Of a stretch of 64,000 nucleotides of DNA, positions 46,912 to 57,100 are shown in pieces. Positions within the stretch are counted from its first letter, which is position 1. Each line of letters begins with the position of its first letter. The DNA comes from Candidatus Phyllobacterium onerii (GTDB lineage Bacteria > Pseudomonadota > Alphaproteobacteria > Rhizobiales > Rhizobiaceae): positions 186,001 through 250,000 of the forward strand of contig NZ_JAQMHX010000004.1 of assembly GCF_028331445.1 (NCBI RefSeq). The letters are read 5' to 3'. Under the pieces are notes generated by a model, which was not told the origin of the DNA, searched no databases, and saw only the letters and a list, made by a program, of their open reading frames with translations. Made by a program: the position numbers and the translations under genes.

Positions 46912-47907
46912 TTATTGCGCGCCGACAGGCTTGCCGTCAACGTGCCAAACAGAAACGAGTCCGTCAAGGAACATGCGATCACCTGTCAATTCGCGCAGCA
47001 CCCCCGCACTTTCTTCCGGAATACCGAGATATCGGGTCAGCATTTTCAGGGCCGATTGCGAAAAAAACATACCGAGTGAGGACTTCTCGACGGGTTTCCA
47101 TTCGACGACTGGAAGTTTGGCATCGATACCCTTTGTTTTGAGCCAGGCGATCGCCTTGTCTTCGCCGCCAAGTTCGTCGATCAGTTTGTTGGCAACCGCC
47201 TGGCGACCTGTAAAGACAGATCCGTCCGCTAGGGCCAGCGCTTGTTCGTGCGTGAATTTACGCCGTTCCTGGACCAGACCGACAAACCAGTCATAGGAAT
47301 CAATGATCATGCGATGAATCATCGCCTTTGCTTCGTCGCTCGCCGGATTGAAAAAATTGGGTTCTGCCTTGAGCGGGCTGGATTTGATCGTTTCGACTTT
47401 CACGCCTATCTTGGTCAAGAGCTCCGAAATATCAGGATATTGGAAAAGCACGCCAATGGAGCCGATGATCGAAGACTGGCGAGCCACGATGTGATCGCTC
47501 GCACTCGCAATCATGTACCCGGCCGAGGCAGCCAGCGTTCCAACTTGGGCAACGACAGGCTTCTTCAGGGCAAGCTTGCGCACAGCCTCATAGATTGCTT
47601 CACCGCCGGCCGTTGTTCCCCCTGGTGAATCGACGGAGAGGATCACGCCCTTGACCGCGTCGGAATCCTCCACGTCCTTCAGACGCTTAAGCAGTTCATC
47701 ATTTTCAAAAATCGTGCCCTCAACGCGAACCTTGGCGATATGCGGCGCTGATTTACCGGAAAACCTTTCGGAACCATTGAAAAAATAAAGTGAAATCAAT
47801 GCAAGGGCGATGAGCAGGAGTGTGAATGCACGCCAAAATGTCAATTTCCTGCGAAGCCGTCGTCTATCGAGAATTGCGTCAGCAGTGTTTGCCATCGTCC
47901 TATCCAT
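46912..47907 (-). CDS. sppA: Signal peptide peptidase SppA (short form)
   Basis: A 331-aa S49-family serine protease with one N-terminal membrane helix (about residues 26-44). The Ser-Lys catalytic dyad is S128 (AASAGYM) and K180 (SPLKAEPN). It degrades leftover signal peptides in the inner membrane. This is the half-length form that must assemble as an octamer, unlike the two-domain E. coli SppA. Start ATG 47907 or 47895 both possible. Confidence 0.93.
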   Translation of the reverse strand: MDRTMANTADAILDRRRLRRKLTFWRAFTLLLIALALISLYFFNGSERFSGKSAPHIAKVRVEGTIFENDELLKRLKDVEDSDAVKGVILSVDSPGGTTAGGEAIYEAVRKLALKKPVVAQVGTLAASAGYMIASASDHIVARQSSIIGSIGVLFQYPDISELLTKIGVKVETIKSSPLKAEPNFFNPASDEAKAMIHRMIIDSYDWFVGLVQERRKFTHEQALALADGSVFTGRQAVANKLIDELGGEDKAIAWLKTKGIDAKLPVVEWKPVEKSSLGMFFSQSALKMLTRYLGIPEESAGVLRELTGDRMFLDGLVSVWHVDGKPVGAQ

Positions 47908-48024
47908 TCGCTCTCAAACCAGGGTCAGTTATTCTTTGCGGTATCATTTCGTCGAAGTCCAGACTTGCTGCGGGCGCTTGCTCGGCAGTTTGGACCTTGT
48001 ATCTCGTCAAACGACGGCATACTT

Positions 48025-48041
48025 GTTGCACCGAGTGCAAC
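48025..48041. promoter_or_regulatory. Palindrome in the sppA/lptC divergent region
   Basis: GTTGCAC-CGA-GTGCAAC, seven perfect pairs around a three-base centre, midway in the 227-bp gap between divergent sppA and lptC. The size and symmetry suit an operator for a dimeric regulator. No regulator can be named. Confidence 0.4.
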
Positions 48042-48134
48042 TTGTGCGACAGGTACTTGTCCATTTCATCGAAAAATAACCATATTGGCGTTCAACTAGC
48101 CATTATATTGTAATCGGTAAACACAACCAGACCT

Positions 48135-48872
48135 ATGTCCATCGAAAGAAACGATACACATGCGGGGCGCGATGCCACCGCCGACGCCGACCATCATGCT
48201 GAGGTCGCCCGGCAATTCGCTGGCTCTGACAAAGACTCGATGGTGTTTCGTGCTGCGGAACGCCACTCTCGGCGCGTCCGGTTTTTGAAGTTTGCCTTGC
48301 CTGCGGTCGCGTTGATCGGTGCTGCTGTTTTTTCCTGGTTCACTTTCTTTTCCACATCGAGTGTGCCGAGCAATATTTCGCTTGATAATGCCGGGATGGA
48401 AAACGGTAAACTTGTCATGACCAACCCGAAACTTGACGGATTTACGAAGGACAAGCTTCCGTACAAAATGAGCGCCGTAAAGGCATTGCAGGACGTAGGC
48501 AACAGCAATGTTATCTCTCTGGAGGGGATTAGTGCGGAACTTCCGATTGGCAAGGAGCTGCGTGCGCAGGTCACTGCGAAATCGGGTGTATACGACAATG
48601 CGAACCGGCAGTTGAAGCTCGACAGCGCCATAAGCTTGACAACATCCGATGGCATCACTGCCCTGCTGCAATCGGCTAATATAGATATAGCTGGCAACAC
48701 CATGTCGACCGATGATCCAGTCAGCGTAAAAAATAGCAAGTCGAGTATAACCGCGGACAGTATGCAAATTACCGAAAGCGGCAAGGTAATGACTTTTGAA
48801 AAGCGCGTAAGGCTTGTCATTCTGCCTACAAAGCTGCAAGAAGGTGACAAGGAAATCAAATCGTCGGAGTAA
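48135..48872 (+). CDS. lptC: LPS export protein LptC
   Basis: A 245-aa bitopic protein: about 50 cytoplasmic residues, one membrane helix (about 56-76), then a periplasmic beta-jellyroll recognised by the LptC/YrbK pattern. Links the inner-membrane LptBFG complex to the LptA bridge. Longer than the E. coli protein (191 aa) through its N-terminal tail, as usual in rhizobia. First gene of lptC-lptA-lptB-rpoN-hpf-ptsN. Confidence 0.9.
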   Translation: MSIERNDTHAGRDATADADHHAEVARQFAGSDKDSMVFRAAERHSRRVRFLKFALPAVALIGAAVFSWFTFFSTSSVPSNISLDNAGMENGKLVMTNPKLDGFTKDKLPYKMSAVKALQDVGNSNVISLEGISAELPIGKELRAQVTAKSGVYDNANRQLKLDSAISLTTSDGITALLQSANIDIAGNTMSTDDPVSVKNSKSSITADSMQITESGKVMTFEKRVRLVILPTKLQEGDKEIKSSE

Positions 48873-48927
48873 TGTCTGGGGATTGTTGCTGATTTCGAGG
48901 GAAATCCCGGATTTAGGAGAGAAGACG

Positions 48928-49560
48928 ATGTCGTGCGGGGCAAAACTGATCAGCATTTCGACCATTGCGTTGGGCCTGTTGGCATCGTCCGTGATGATGG
49001 CTCCCGTCCTCGCCCAGGATGCCGCAACAGCAACAACCGGAATCAAATTGTCGGGCGACCAGCCGATCCAGATCGATGCGGACAAGCTTGTTGTTCATGA
49101 CAATGAGGGCACTGCCACCTTCACAGGCAATGTGACCGTTGTACAAGGTGCGACGCTTCTGAAAGCGGGTTCCATGATTGTTTATTACGTCAAGGGTCCC
49201 AAGAAAGACGCGACCGGCAAAGACACAACTGGCGCTGCTGCCACTGCGGACGCGCCAAAAACCACGGGAGTGACTGGTGCCGGGGCCCAGGATATCGATC
49301 ATCTTGAGGTCAATGACAAGGTCTACGTCAAATCCGAAGATCAGGTCGCTACCGGTGATCACGGGACCTTCGATATGAAAACCGAAGTGCTGGTTTTGAC
49401 TGGCAACAAGGTTGTTCTTTCCCAAGGCGACAATGTTGCCGTCGGCTGCAAGCTGACAGCGCAGCTTAAAACGGGCGAGGCCCAGCTTGAAAGCTGCAAG
49501 AGTGGTCAGACAGGTCGTGTCTCTATCGTTGTGGCTCCCAAGAACGCGCCGAAGAACTGA
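48928..49560 (+). CDS. lptA: LPS export periplasmic protein LptA
   Basis: A 210-aa OstA-like protein. The start at ATG 48928 (aggagag upstream) gives a signal peptide ending VLAQ at about residue 30; the longer frame overlapping lptC is rejected. Mature part begins with the conserved QPIQIDADKLVVHDNEGTATFTGNV. A Thr/Ala-rich insert (about 95-125) interrupts the jellyroll. Forms the periplasmic bridge for LPS between LptC and LptD. Confidence 0.92.
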   Translation: MSCGAKLISISTIALGLLASSVMMAPVLAQDAATATTGIKLSGDQPIQIDADKLVVHDNEGTATFTGNVTVVQGATLLKAGSMIVYYVKGPKKDATGKDTTGAAATADAPKTTGVTGAGAQDIDHLEVNDKVYVKSEDQVATGDHGTFDMKTEVLVLTGNKVVLSQGDNVAVGCKLTAQLKTGEAQLESCKSGQTGRVSIVVAPKNAPKN

Positions 49561-49567
49561 GCCTATA

Positions 49568-50395
49568 GTGTCCTTGTTTTCGCGTCGCTCTTCCAGCAAG
49601 CTTTCCGCTCGGCCTGACTCTACCATCTCTCAGGAAATGCGTCCTGCTGACCCTGCGGCCGTCGACCGTATGAAAGGCACGCTTGTCGCACGTGGCATCA
49701 CCAAGAGCTACAATGGCCGCCAGGTCGTCAACGGTGTTTCCTTTGGGGTGCGCGCCGGCGAAGCCGTTGGTATCCTGGGCCCCAATGGCGCCGGCAAGAC
49801 GACATGTTTCTACATGGTGACTGGTCTGGTCCCGGTCGACAAGGGCACGATAGAAATCGATGGTTTCGACGTAACGACGATGCCGATGTATCGCCGTTCT
49901 CGGCTGGGTATAGGCTACTTGCCGCAGGAAGCCTCGATTTTCCGCGGTCTGTCGGTTGAAAACAATATCAAGGCCGTCCTTGAGGTTGTCGAGAAAGATC
50001 GGAGTGCTCGTGCTCAAGAGCTCGACTCATTGCTTGAGGAGTTTCACATCGCTCACCTGCGCAAGGCGCCCGCGCTTTCCCTGTCAGGTGGCGAACGCCG
50101 ACGGCTGGAAATCGCCCGCGCCCTGGCGTCTCGCCCTAATTTCATGCTTCTGGACGAACCCTTTGCAGGTGTGGATCCGATTGCAGTTGCTGATATTCAA
50201 CAACTGGTGCGTCATCTGACCGGTCGGGGCATTGGTGTGCTGATCACCGACCATAATGTCCGTGAGACCCTGAAGCTGATCGACAGGGCCTATATCATCC
50301 ATGCAGGACAGGTGCTTACTCACGGTCGGCCGGATGAAATTATTGCCAATCAGGACGTTCGACGACTTTACCTTGGGGATCAGTTCAAGCTTTGA
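49568..50395 (+). CDS. lptB: LPS export ABC transporter ATPase LptB
   Basis: The ATPase core has Walker A GPNGAGKTT, signature LSGGERRRLEIARAL, Walker B FMLLDEPFAGVDP and switch ITDHNVRETL, as in LptB. The start is uncertain: GTG 49568 (275 aa, seven bases after lptA) keeps an N-terminal extension known from other rhizobial LptB; ATG 49637 and 49670 are alternatives. Powers LPS extraction with LptFG, which are elsewhere. Confidence 0.94.
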   Translation: MSLFSRRSSSKLSARPDSTISQEMRPADPAAVDRMKGTLVARGITKSYNGRQVVNGVSFGVRAGEAVGILGPNGAGKTTCFYMVTGLVPVDKGTIEIDGFDVTTMPMYRRSRLGIGYLPQEASIFRGLSVENNIKAVLEVVEKDRSARAQELDSLLEEFHIAHLRKAPALSLSGGERRRLEIARALASRPNFMLLDEPFAGVDPIAVADIQQLVRHLTGRGIGVLITDHNVRETLKLIDRAYIIHAGQVLTHGRPDEIIANQDVRRLYLGDQFKL

Positions 50396-50481
50396 TTTTC
50401 CCATTTTCGGGGTTTCATTCGCCAGAAATGCCATTTCCTCTACGTCTTTAGATTGAAAATCGCCGCGCCCACACGTTTTTC

Positions 50482-50506
50482 CCTTGCTTGTGATTGACAA
50501 GCAAGG
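50482..50506. promoter_or_regulatory. Perfect hairpin between lptB and rpoN
   Basis: Ten-pair stem CCTTGCTTGT/ACAAGCAAGG with loop GATTG, preceded by TTTTT and not followed by a T-run. It could limit read-through from lptB into rpoN or mark an rpoN promoter region. Confidence 0.45.
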
Positions 50507-50563
50507 ATTGGGCCAGTTCTGTACAGCTGCAAAGGAAATCGTACGGGAGTACCCGCGCCCACC

Positions 50564-52207
50564 ATGGCTCTGTCGGCAAAGCTCGATCTCAGGCAATCCC
50601 AGGCATTGGTAATGACGCCGCTGCTGATGCAGTCGATTCGACTGCTGCAGCTGACGCATATCGAGCTCGAACAATTCATAGAGCAGGAGATTGAAAAGAA
50701 CCCCTTGCTCGAGCGCGATGATACAACGGGCGAGCATTTTTCGCTTGATGAGCGCGGCTTCAGCACCGATCGGATTTCCGGTGATGAACGCGAATTCGGC
50801 AGAGGAGCGGTGAGCACCGATGCCGAAGCTGATAACCCTTTGGATGGGCAAGCCGATCATTGGCTGATGAGCGGTGAATCGACGAGTTCTGGTTCGATGT
50901 CGGATACGTTTGATAGTTCTCTCGAGAACATCTTTCCCGACGATCCGGGGACACATGATTTTATTGCCGGCGACCTTGCTTCGCAGTGGAAGTCGTCTTC
51001 GGGTGATGGCTATGTTTCAACCGGCGGCGAGGGATATAATCTTGAACAGGTGACACCAACCCCGCGGACCCTTCGGGACCATGTCGCCGAGCAGATTATT
51101 TTCGGCTTTGCATCGGCGGGCGACCGCCTTGTCGCCGCTGAGCTTGCCGATCATCTCGATGAGACAGGTTACTTGCGCGCTGACGTAGAAGAAATCGCCG
51201 CAAGGTTTGGTGTCGATGCCAGTCACATCGAGAAACTGATTGCAGTCTTGCAGGGGTTCGAGCCCACAGGGCTGTTCGCGCGTGACCTTGCGGAGTGCCT
51301 GTCACTCCAGTTGCGCGCGAAAAACCGCTTGGGCTCGAGCATGAAAACCTTGCTGCAAAACCTCGATTTATTAGCCAAACGGGATTTCCACAGTCTCAAG
51401 AGGCTTTGTCATGTAGGTGACGCGGATATTCTGGCCATGCTGCAGGAAATCCAGCACCTTGATCCAAAACCTGGGACAGCCTTTTCTTCTGGCGTAGCGG
51501 ATAGCATCGTGCCCGACGTGCAGGTGGACATCGCGTCTGATGGAAGTTGGCGAATCGAGCTTAATCCCGATGCCCTGCCGCGAGTGCTCATCAACAACAG
51601 CTACTATGCGACAATAGCGAAAACGAAAACCTCTCCCGCCGAGAAGACGTTTCTGAGCGAATGTTTGCAAAGTGCCAATTGGCTAACGAGGAGCCTTGAT
51701 CAGCGGGCACAAACAATTCTCAAGGTCGCCACTGAGATTGTTCGCCAACAGGAACAATTTCTTCGTCACGGCGTTGCCTATCTGAAGCCGCTCAACTTGC
51801 GCAATGTGGCTGACGCGATCGGTATGCACGAGTCTACGGTCAGCCGGGTCACAGCGAACAAGTACATGTTGACGAAGCGGGGGGTGTTCGAATTGCGGTA
51901 TTTTTTCAATGCGGCGATCGCGGCAACGGAAGGTGGAGAGCAGCATTCATCGCAGTCGGTACGCCATCAGATCAAGCAGCTAATCGACGTGGAAACACCC
52001 GACGACATTTTATCGGACGATACAATTGTGGATTTGTTGAAGGAGCAAGGGATCGAGATTGCACGGCGTACCGTCGCAAAATACCGGGAGGGGATGAATA
52101 TTGCTTCCTCTGTGCAAAGGCGGCGAGAAAAAAAAGCTCAGGCATCGGCGGGCAAGGACGATGGAAAGTCTGGATTCATCCGCCACGTGGGTGTAGAATT
52201 TTGTTGA
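50564..52207 (+). CDS. rpoN: RNA polymerase sigma-54 factor
   Basis: A 547-aa sigma-54. Region I is Gln/Leu-rich (LRQSQALVMTPLLMQSIRLLQL); the core-binding and HTH regions follow; the RpoN box ARRTVAKYREGMN is intact near residue 505-515. About 20 residues beyond the usual end (to HVGVEFC) form a small C-terminal extension. The nearest ribosome-binding-like sequence (gggag) is 14 bases before the ATG, farther than normal. Directs transcription of nitrogen-related and other activator-dependent genes. Confidence 0.97.
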   Translation: MALSAKLDLRQSQALVMTPLLMQSIRLLQLTHIELEQFIEQEIEKNPLLERDDTTGEHFSLDERGFSTDRISGDEREFGRGAVSTDAEADNPLDGQADHWLMSGESTSSGSMSDTFDSSLENIFPDDPGTHDFIAGDLASQWKSSSGDGYVSTGGEGYNLEQVTPTPRTLRDHVAEQIIFGFASAGDRLVAAELADHLDETGYLRADVEEIAARFGVDASHIEKLIAVLQGFEPTGLFARDLAECLSLQLRAKNRLGSSMKTLLQNLDLLAKRDFHSLKRLCHVGDADILAMLQEIQHLDPKPGTAFSSGVADSIVPDVQVDIASDGSWRIELNPDALPRVLINNSYYATIAKTKTSPAEKTFLSECLQSANWLTRSLDQRAQTILKVATEIVRQQEQFLRHGVAYLKPLNLRNVADAIGMHESTVSRVTANKYMLTKRGVFELRYFFNAAIAATEGGEQHSSQSVRHQIKQLIDVETPDDILSDDTIVDLLKEQGIEIARRTVAKYREGMNIASSVQRRREKKAQASAGKDDGKSGFIRHVGVEFC

Positions 52208-52422
52208 GTGGGTAATTGAACCGGACCGAAGAAGTCTGGTGAGGGAGACAAGCGCCGGTAATTTGCGACAATTGAAGTGAAAGCGCACCTTTGAATGAAG
52301 AATCAGCAATTGAAAACGCGATGAAACGCTCGCACGGGTTGTACGGGATGTCTTTGCTCGCCTCCCCACAACAGTGTAGATTGGTTAGGGCAATGAAAAA
52401 ATCGCAATGAAGGTGAGGTATC

Positions 52423-53016
52423 ATGAGTCTGCGTGTATCTGGGAAACATATGGACATTGGTGACGCTTTCCGCATTCGTATTGAAGAGCGGATAGGGGAG
52501 ATGGTCTCCAAATACTTCGATGGCGGATATACCGGTCATGTCACGGTGGAAAAGCAGGGATCTCGATTTATTGCCGACTGTCTTGTCCGCCTCGATACCG
52601 GTACAGTGCTGCAGGCGGCGGGCGAAGCGCAGGATCCATTACTTGCATTTGACGCTGCGGGTGAACGCGTCGACAAGCGTCTCCGGCGCTACAAAAGACG
52701 CCTGAAGTCGCATCAGGCTCCAGGTTCAAATGGAGTTTTCGATGATGTTTCTTACACGGTGATGGCGCCCGTGCCGGATGATGATGAGGATATTCCGGAA
52801 GATTACGCACCAACCATAGTTGCGGAGACATCGATGGCGCTCAGAAGCATGAGTGTGGCTTCTGCGGTTGTGGAACTCGATTTGAAGGATAGTCCCGTCG
52901 TTGTTTTCCGAAACGCTGGCAGTACGCAGGTAAATATTGTATATCGCCGCGCCGATGGAAATATTGGCTGGATCGATCCATCGACAGTGGCGGGTGAAAA
53001 CGTTGCTCCGACGTGA
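52423..53016 (+). CDS. hpf: Ribosome hibernation-promoting factor, long form
   Basis: A 197-aa protein. Residues 1-105 are the S30AE domain (MSLRVSGKHMDIGDAFRIRI) that binds the 30S decoding site; the C-terminal 60 residues (VVELDLKDSPVVVFRNA) are the dimerisation domain of long HPF, which makes 100S ribosomes in stationary phase. The linker is acidic. A six-codon reading frame (ATG 52393 to TGA 52410) lies just upstream and could be a leader peptide. Usual partner of rpoN and ptsN. Confidence 0.94.
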   Translation: MSLRVSGKHMDIGDAFRIRIEERIGEMVSKYFDGGYTGHVTVEKQGSRFIADCLVRLDTGTVLQAAGEAQDPLLAFDAAGERVDKRLRRYKRRLKSHQAPGSNGVFDDVSYTVMAPVPDDDEDIPEDYAPTIVAETSMALRSMSVASAVVELDLKDSPVVVFRNAGSTQVNIVYRRADGNIGWIDPSTVAGENVAPT

Positions 53017-53096
53017 AGAAGCGGATTCATAGCGAGTTTTGAACTACCGCCCGCGTACAGTCAGTATGCGGGTGGTAATTGGAAGGAAGAGAGATA

Positions 53097-53561
53097 ATGG
53101 ATCTGGGTGATCTCATTCAGCCCGACGCTGTCCTGCCCGCATTGAAAGTCAATTCCAAGAAGCAACTCTTGCAGATCATGTCGGAAAAGGCGGCCGCCTT
53201 GACCGGCCTGAGCGAGCGAGAAGTATTCGACACGATCATACAGCGTGAACGCTTGGGCTCAACTGGTATTGGCGACGGCATTGCCATTCCCCATGGGAAG
53301 ATCAATAGCGTGAAGCGAATTGCCGGTGTTTTCGCTCAGCTCGAAACGCCCGTCGCTTTCGAAGCACTGGACGACCAGCCGGTCGATATCGTGTTTCTGC
53401 TCTTGGCGCCGGAGAATGCCGGGGCTGATCATCTTAAAGCACTATCCCGCATTGCGCGCATGCTGCGTGATCCCGAGCGCATCGCAAAACTGCGCACCGC
53501 CCACGATGCGGGCTTGATCTACGAGCTGCTGACATCGCAGCCAGCGTCTAACGCCGCCTGA
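53097..53561 (+). CDS. ptsN: Nitrogen-related PTS enzyme IIA
   Basis: A 154-aa EIIA-Ntr with the phosphorylated histidine H66 in GIGDGIAIPHGKI. Start ATG 53097 has ggaaggaag upstream; six residues of a longer frame are dropped. It receives phosphate from the Ntr phosphotransferase chain (PtsP, NPr) and signals nitrogen and potassium status to partners rather than transporting sugar. Last gene of the rpoN cluster. Confidence 0.95.
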   Translation: MDLGDLIQPDAVLPALKVNSKKQLLQIMSEKAAALTGLSEREVFDTIIQRERLGSTGIGDGIAIPHGKINSVKRIAGVFAQLETPVAFEALDDQPVDIVFLLLAPENAGADHLKALSRIARMLRDPERIAKLRTAHDAGLIYELLTSQPASNAA

Positions 53562-53570
53562 GGTTTGGCT

Positions 53571-53599
53571 CATAAAGCCGCCTTTTAAGCGGCTTTATG
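53571..53599. terminator. Convergent terminator between ptsN and the Fur-family gene
   Basis: Eleven-pair perfect stem CATAAAGCCGC/GCGGCTTTATG with loop CTTTTAA. It lies ten bases after the ptsN stop and overlaps the last codons and stop of the convergent Fur-family gene (53595 on), so one structure serves both strands. Confidence 0.75.
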
Positions 53600-54029
53600 A
53601 GGAGTGGCGGGTCTTGCGCCCGTAGAGTTCCAGTCGGTGATGGACGATATCATAGCCGAGCGACTTGGCGATCTCTTCCTGTAGTTTTTCAATCTTGTCT
53701 GACTTGAATTCCACTACCGCACCGGTATCGATATCGATCAGATGATCATGGTGCTCGCCGTGGGCCTGTTCGAAACGCGATGGTCCGCCATTGAAAGCAT
53801 GGCGATGGATGGCACCCATCTCTTCCAGCAGATTCATGGTCCTATAGACAGTTGAAAGAGAAATGCTGTCGTCAATCTCTATGGCACGATGGAAAATCTT
53901 CATCGCATCAGGGTGATCTTCGGTAGATGTCAGAATGTCGATGATAATCCGCCGAGGCCTGGTGATACGCACACCAGCCTTGCGCAGTTCCTTTTCATAA
54001 TCTGGCTTCTGATTCAGGGCATGTTTCAT
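53595..54029 (-). CDS. Fur-family metal-responsive regulator
   Basis: A 144-aa Fur-type protein starting at ATG 54029 (a longer frame to 54065 lacks support). The winged helix has [17 protein letters not shown]; the metal site region reads [10 protein letters not shown]. There are no cysteines at all, so the structural zinc C-x2-C pairs of classical Fur are absent, as is common in alphaproteobacterial Fur/Mur. It does not match the Mur or Irr sequences I remember closely, so I do not name it. Regulated metal (Fe, Mn or Zn) unknown. Confidence 0.88.
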   Translation of the reverse strand: MKHALNQKPDYEKELRKAGVRITRPRRIIIDILTSTEDHPDAMKIFHRAIEIDDSISLSTVYRTMNLLEEMGAIHRHAFNGGPSRFEQAHGEHHDHLIDIDTGAVVEFKSDKIEKLQEEIAKSLGYDIVHHRLELYGRKTRHSS

Positions 54030-54115
54030 AACGCCGACTATGCGCCAGATCGACGTCAGTTGCAAAGATTCTCAACTGGTAATCCGACTGGAAATGAGCC
54101 CTCCAGCCTGAAACA

Positions 54116-54153
54116 ACACCTGCCGCCCGTGAAATGTCACAGGCGGCAGGTGT
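54116..54153. terminator. Strong hairpin between ndvB end and the Fur-family gene
   Basis: Twelve-pair perfect stem ACACCTGCCGCC/GGCGGCAGGTGT with a fourteen-base loop, 22 bases after the ndvB stop (ndvB is read leftward). No T-run follows, so it may be a 3'-end stabiliser or a factor-dependent end of the ndvB message. Confidence 0.5.
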
Positions 54154-54174
54154 GTGACAACGCGAAAGCTGGCG

Positions 54175-57100
54175 TTATGACGCGAGCACTTCGATTATGA
54201 CTTTATGCTCACCCGTGGTTTCCAATGGAATGCCATTTTCTGCTTTGGTGAGTTTCTTACCGTTGACAGTGATCTTACCGGCGCCCTTTGACGCCGATTT
54301 GACTTCTATCGAATAGCGGGCTTCACCATTGCGCAGAACGAAATTGAAGCCGCTCCATTCCGATGGAAGCGCAGGATCGACGAACAGCCTGTCATTTCGG
54401 CGACTGATGCCGAGGATACCTTCTGTTGCCACACGGTAGAGCCAGCCGGCGGATCCGGTATACCAAGTCCAGCCGCCGCGTCCGCGCATGGGGTCTACCG
54501 AATAAACGTCTGCAGCCACTACGTAAGGTTCCACACGATAAAACTCGGCCTTGTCCATTGTCAGCGAATGGTTGATGGGGTTTAGCTTCTTGAACCAGCG
54601 GTACGCTTCATCCGCGTCGCCGAGCTTCGCCATGGCAAGAACTGCCCAGGTTGCGGCATGCGTATATTGCCCGCCATTTTCGCGGACGCCGACAGGATAA
54701 CTCTTGATATAGCCTGGATCATGCCGCGTTTTGTTGAATGGTGGGGTGAACAGCTTGATGATATCGACTTCATCGTCGACGAGATGCGTTGCGACCGAGT
54801 GCATCGCCCGCTTGCTGCGTTCTGGATCGCCATAGCCGGATATGACACTCCAGGATTGCGCGATTGAGTCTATCTTGCACTCATCGCTCTTTTTCGAGCC
54901 AAGAGGAGCACCATCGTCAAAGTAGCCGCGACGATACCATTCGCCATCCCAACCGTCCTTCTCGAGAGCGGCTTTCAGACTTTCAATATGGGCCTCCCAT
55001 CGCTGAATGCGTTCCTTGTCCTTGAAATGCCTTGCGATCGGCAAGACATCGCGCAAAGTGCTGATCAGGAACCAGCCAAGCCATATGCTTTCGCCCTTGC
55101 CGTCTTCACCGACACGGTTCATGCCGTCGTTCCAATCACCCGTCAGCATCAGCGGCAGGCCGTGGGAGCCTGTGCGGGCAACGGCAAGGTCAAGTGCACG
55201 GGCTGCATGCTCATAAACGCTGACTTTCTCGTCGGAGATCGTCGGTTGGTAAAAGGCGTCATGCTCACCGTTCTCGAGTGCCCGGCCTTCGATGAATGCG
55301 ACCTGCTCATCCAGTATACTCATGTCGCCGGTCACCGAGGTATAGTGGGCAATGGCATAGCCGAGCCAGACCACATCGTCGGAGATCTTCGTGCGAACGC
55401 CTGCGCCAGTCGTTGGCAACCACCAGTGTTGAACGTCGCCCTCCTTGAATTGGCGGGCCGAGACGTTGAGAATTTGGTGACGTGCGAGCGATGGATCCAG
55501 GATCAACATGGATAGTGTATCTTGCAGCTGGTCGCGGAAGCCAAAGGCGCCGCTCGCCTGGTAGAAAGCCGAACGTGCCCAGATACGACAGGCGAGGCTC
55601 TGATAAGGCAGCCAGCGGTTCACCATGAGGTTGAACGCATCGTCCGGAGTATCTACCTGCAATCCATCGAGGAAGTCTGTCCAGATAGCTCTCGAAGACG
55701 AGAGAGTGTCTTTGAACGGCCGCTTGCTATGACCTGCAAGAATCTCGCGGGCCTCCTCGCGGCTGCCGGCGTCGCCCATATAGAAGACCAGCTCCTGCGT
55801 TTCACCGGCGGCGACTTTGATATCGACTGCTAGTGCAGCACAGGGATCGCCGCCAGCTTCGACCAGGTTTGACAGCCTCTTTGCCTGAAGCACCGCATCT
55901 GGGCGATCAACAGAACCGAGCGCTCCGAAGAACTCAGCACGGTCAGCTGTATAGGACTGCGGCTTTACACTGGCAGCATAGAACGCCACACGTTCACGCC
56001 GGTCCGTGCCATATGGATTACGGGCAAACAGAACGCCCGTTTCAGCGTCGCACGACGGCACGATGAACGGTGCGGTCTTTGCGCGGGCGTTGCCCAGCAC
56101 CCATTCAACAAAGCCGTAAACACGAAGTTGCTTGGCAGTACCGCCATTATTCGTAATCTTGAGGCTCGATAGGCGAACGGGTCGGTCAGGATCGATCGTA
56201 TGTGTAAGTTCAAGTCCTATATTGCCGTGGCGTGAAATAAAGGTCGAATAACCTTGTCCATGCCGGGTCTCATATTGGACAGAGGGGTCACGGAGCACCG
56301 ATGCCGTCGGTGAGAAAGCGATGTTCTTATCCGTATCCACCACATAAATCGCCTCACCGGACCGGTTGATGACCGGATCATTCGACCACTGTGTCAGCTG
56401 ATAGTCGCGGCTGTTGCCGGACCAGGTGAAACCTGCGCCTTCGGCTGATACGTGAAAGCCAAAATTCGGGTTGGAAATCACATTGATCCAGGGCTGTGGG
56501 GTACTGCCCAATCCACCAAGACGAACGACATATTCGCCGTTTTTCATGTCGAAGCCGCCAAACCCGTTCCAGAATGAAAGGTCGTCTGCCGAAATCTTGG
56601 GACGGCGCTTGTTCATGAGTTGTGTCGGTGCCGGCGCGATCCCCCTCAAATCGCTATTTTCAATGTCACCGGTTATTATCGATTTACCCCTCGTTTCCGT
56701 GACGGGGACCAGGTCAGCACTCAGACCTTCCATGCGTTTCAGTTGCTCGGAAAGCGAACCATTCTGCGCGTGCATGACAATACGGGCTGCGGCTAGAAGC
56801 GTGTTGTAACTGGCGTCGCTCATCTGATCCTTGCGGACTGCGAAGATGTGGACACGCGGTCCAAGCTGAGCGCCGCGGGCACGGCTATTTTCGCAGATCG
56901 CCTCCAAGCCGCGCTGGAAATCCTGTGCGTAGGAGAATGAACGCTCGTTGATGACCACAACATCGACAACAAGACCCTTCGCACGCCAATACTCGTGCGC
57001 TTTCAAGAGGTTCCTCAGCGTTTCCATATCGGCTTCATCATCAATGCGCAGCGCAAGGATCGGGAAGTCACCGGAGATAGACATGGGCCAGAGCTCGGAT

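Noticed and set aside
52208-52422. Possible sigma-54 promoter before hpf (TCGCACG around 52330)
   Set aside because: The GC element at the required spacing (TTGC) is missing; the match does not extend beyond the first half.
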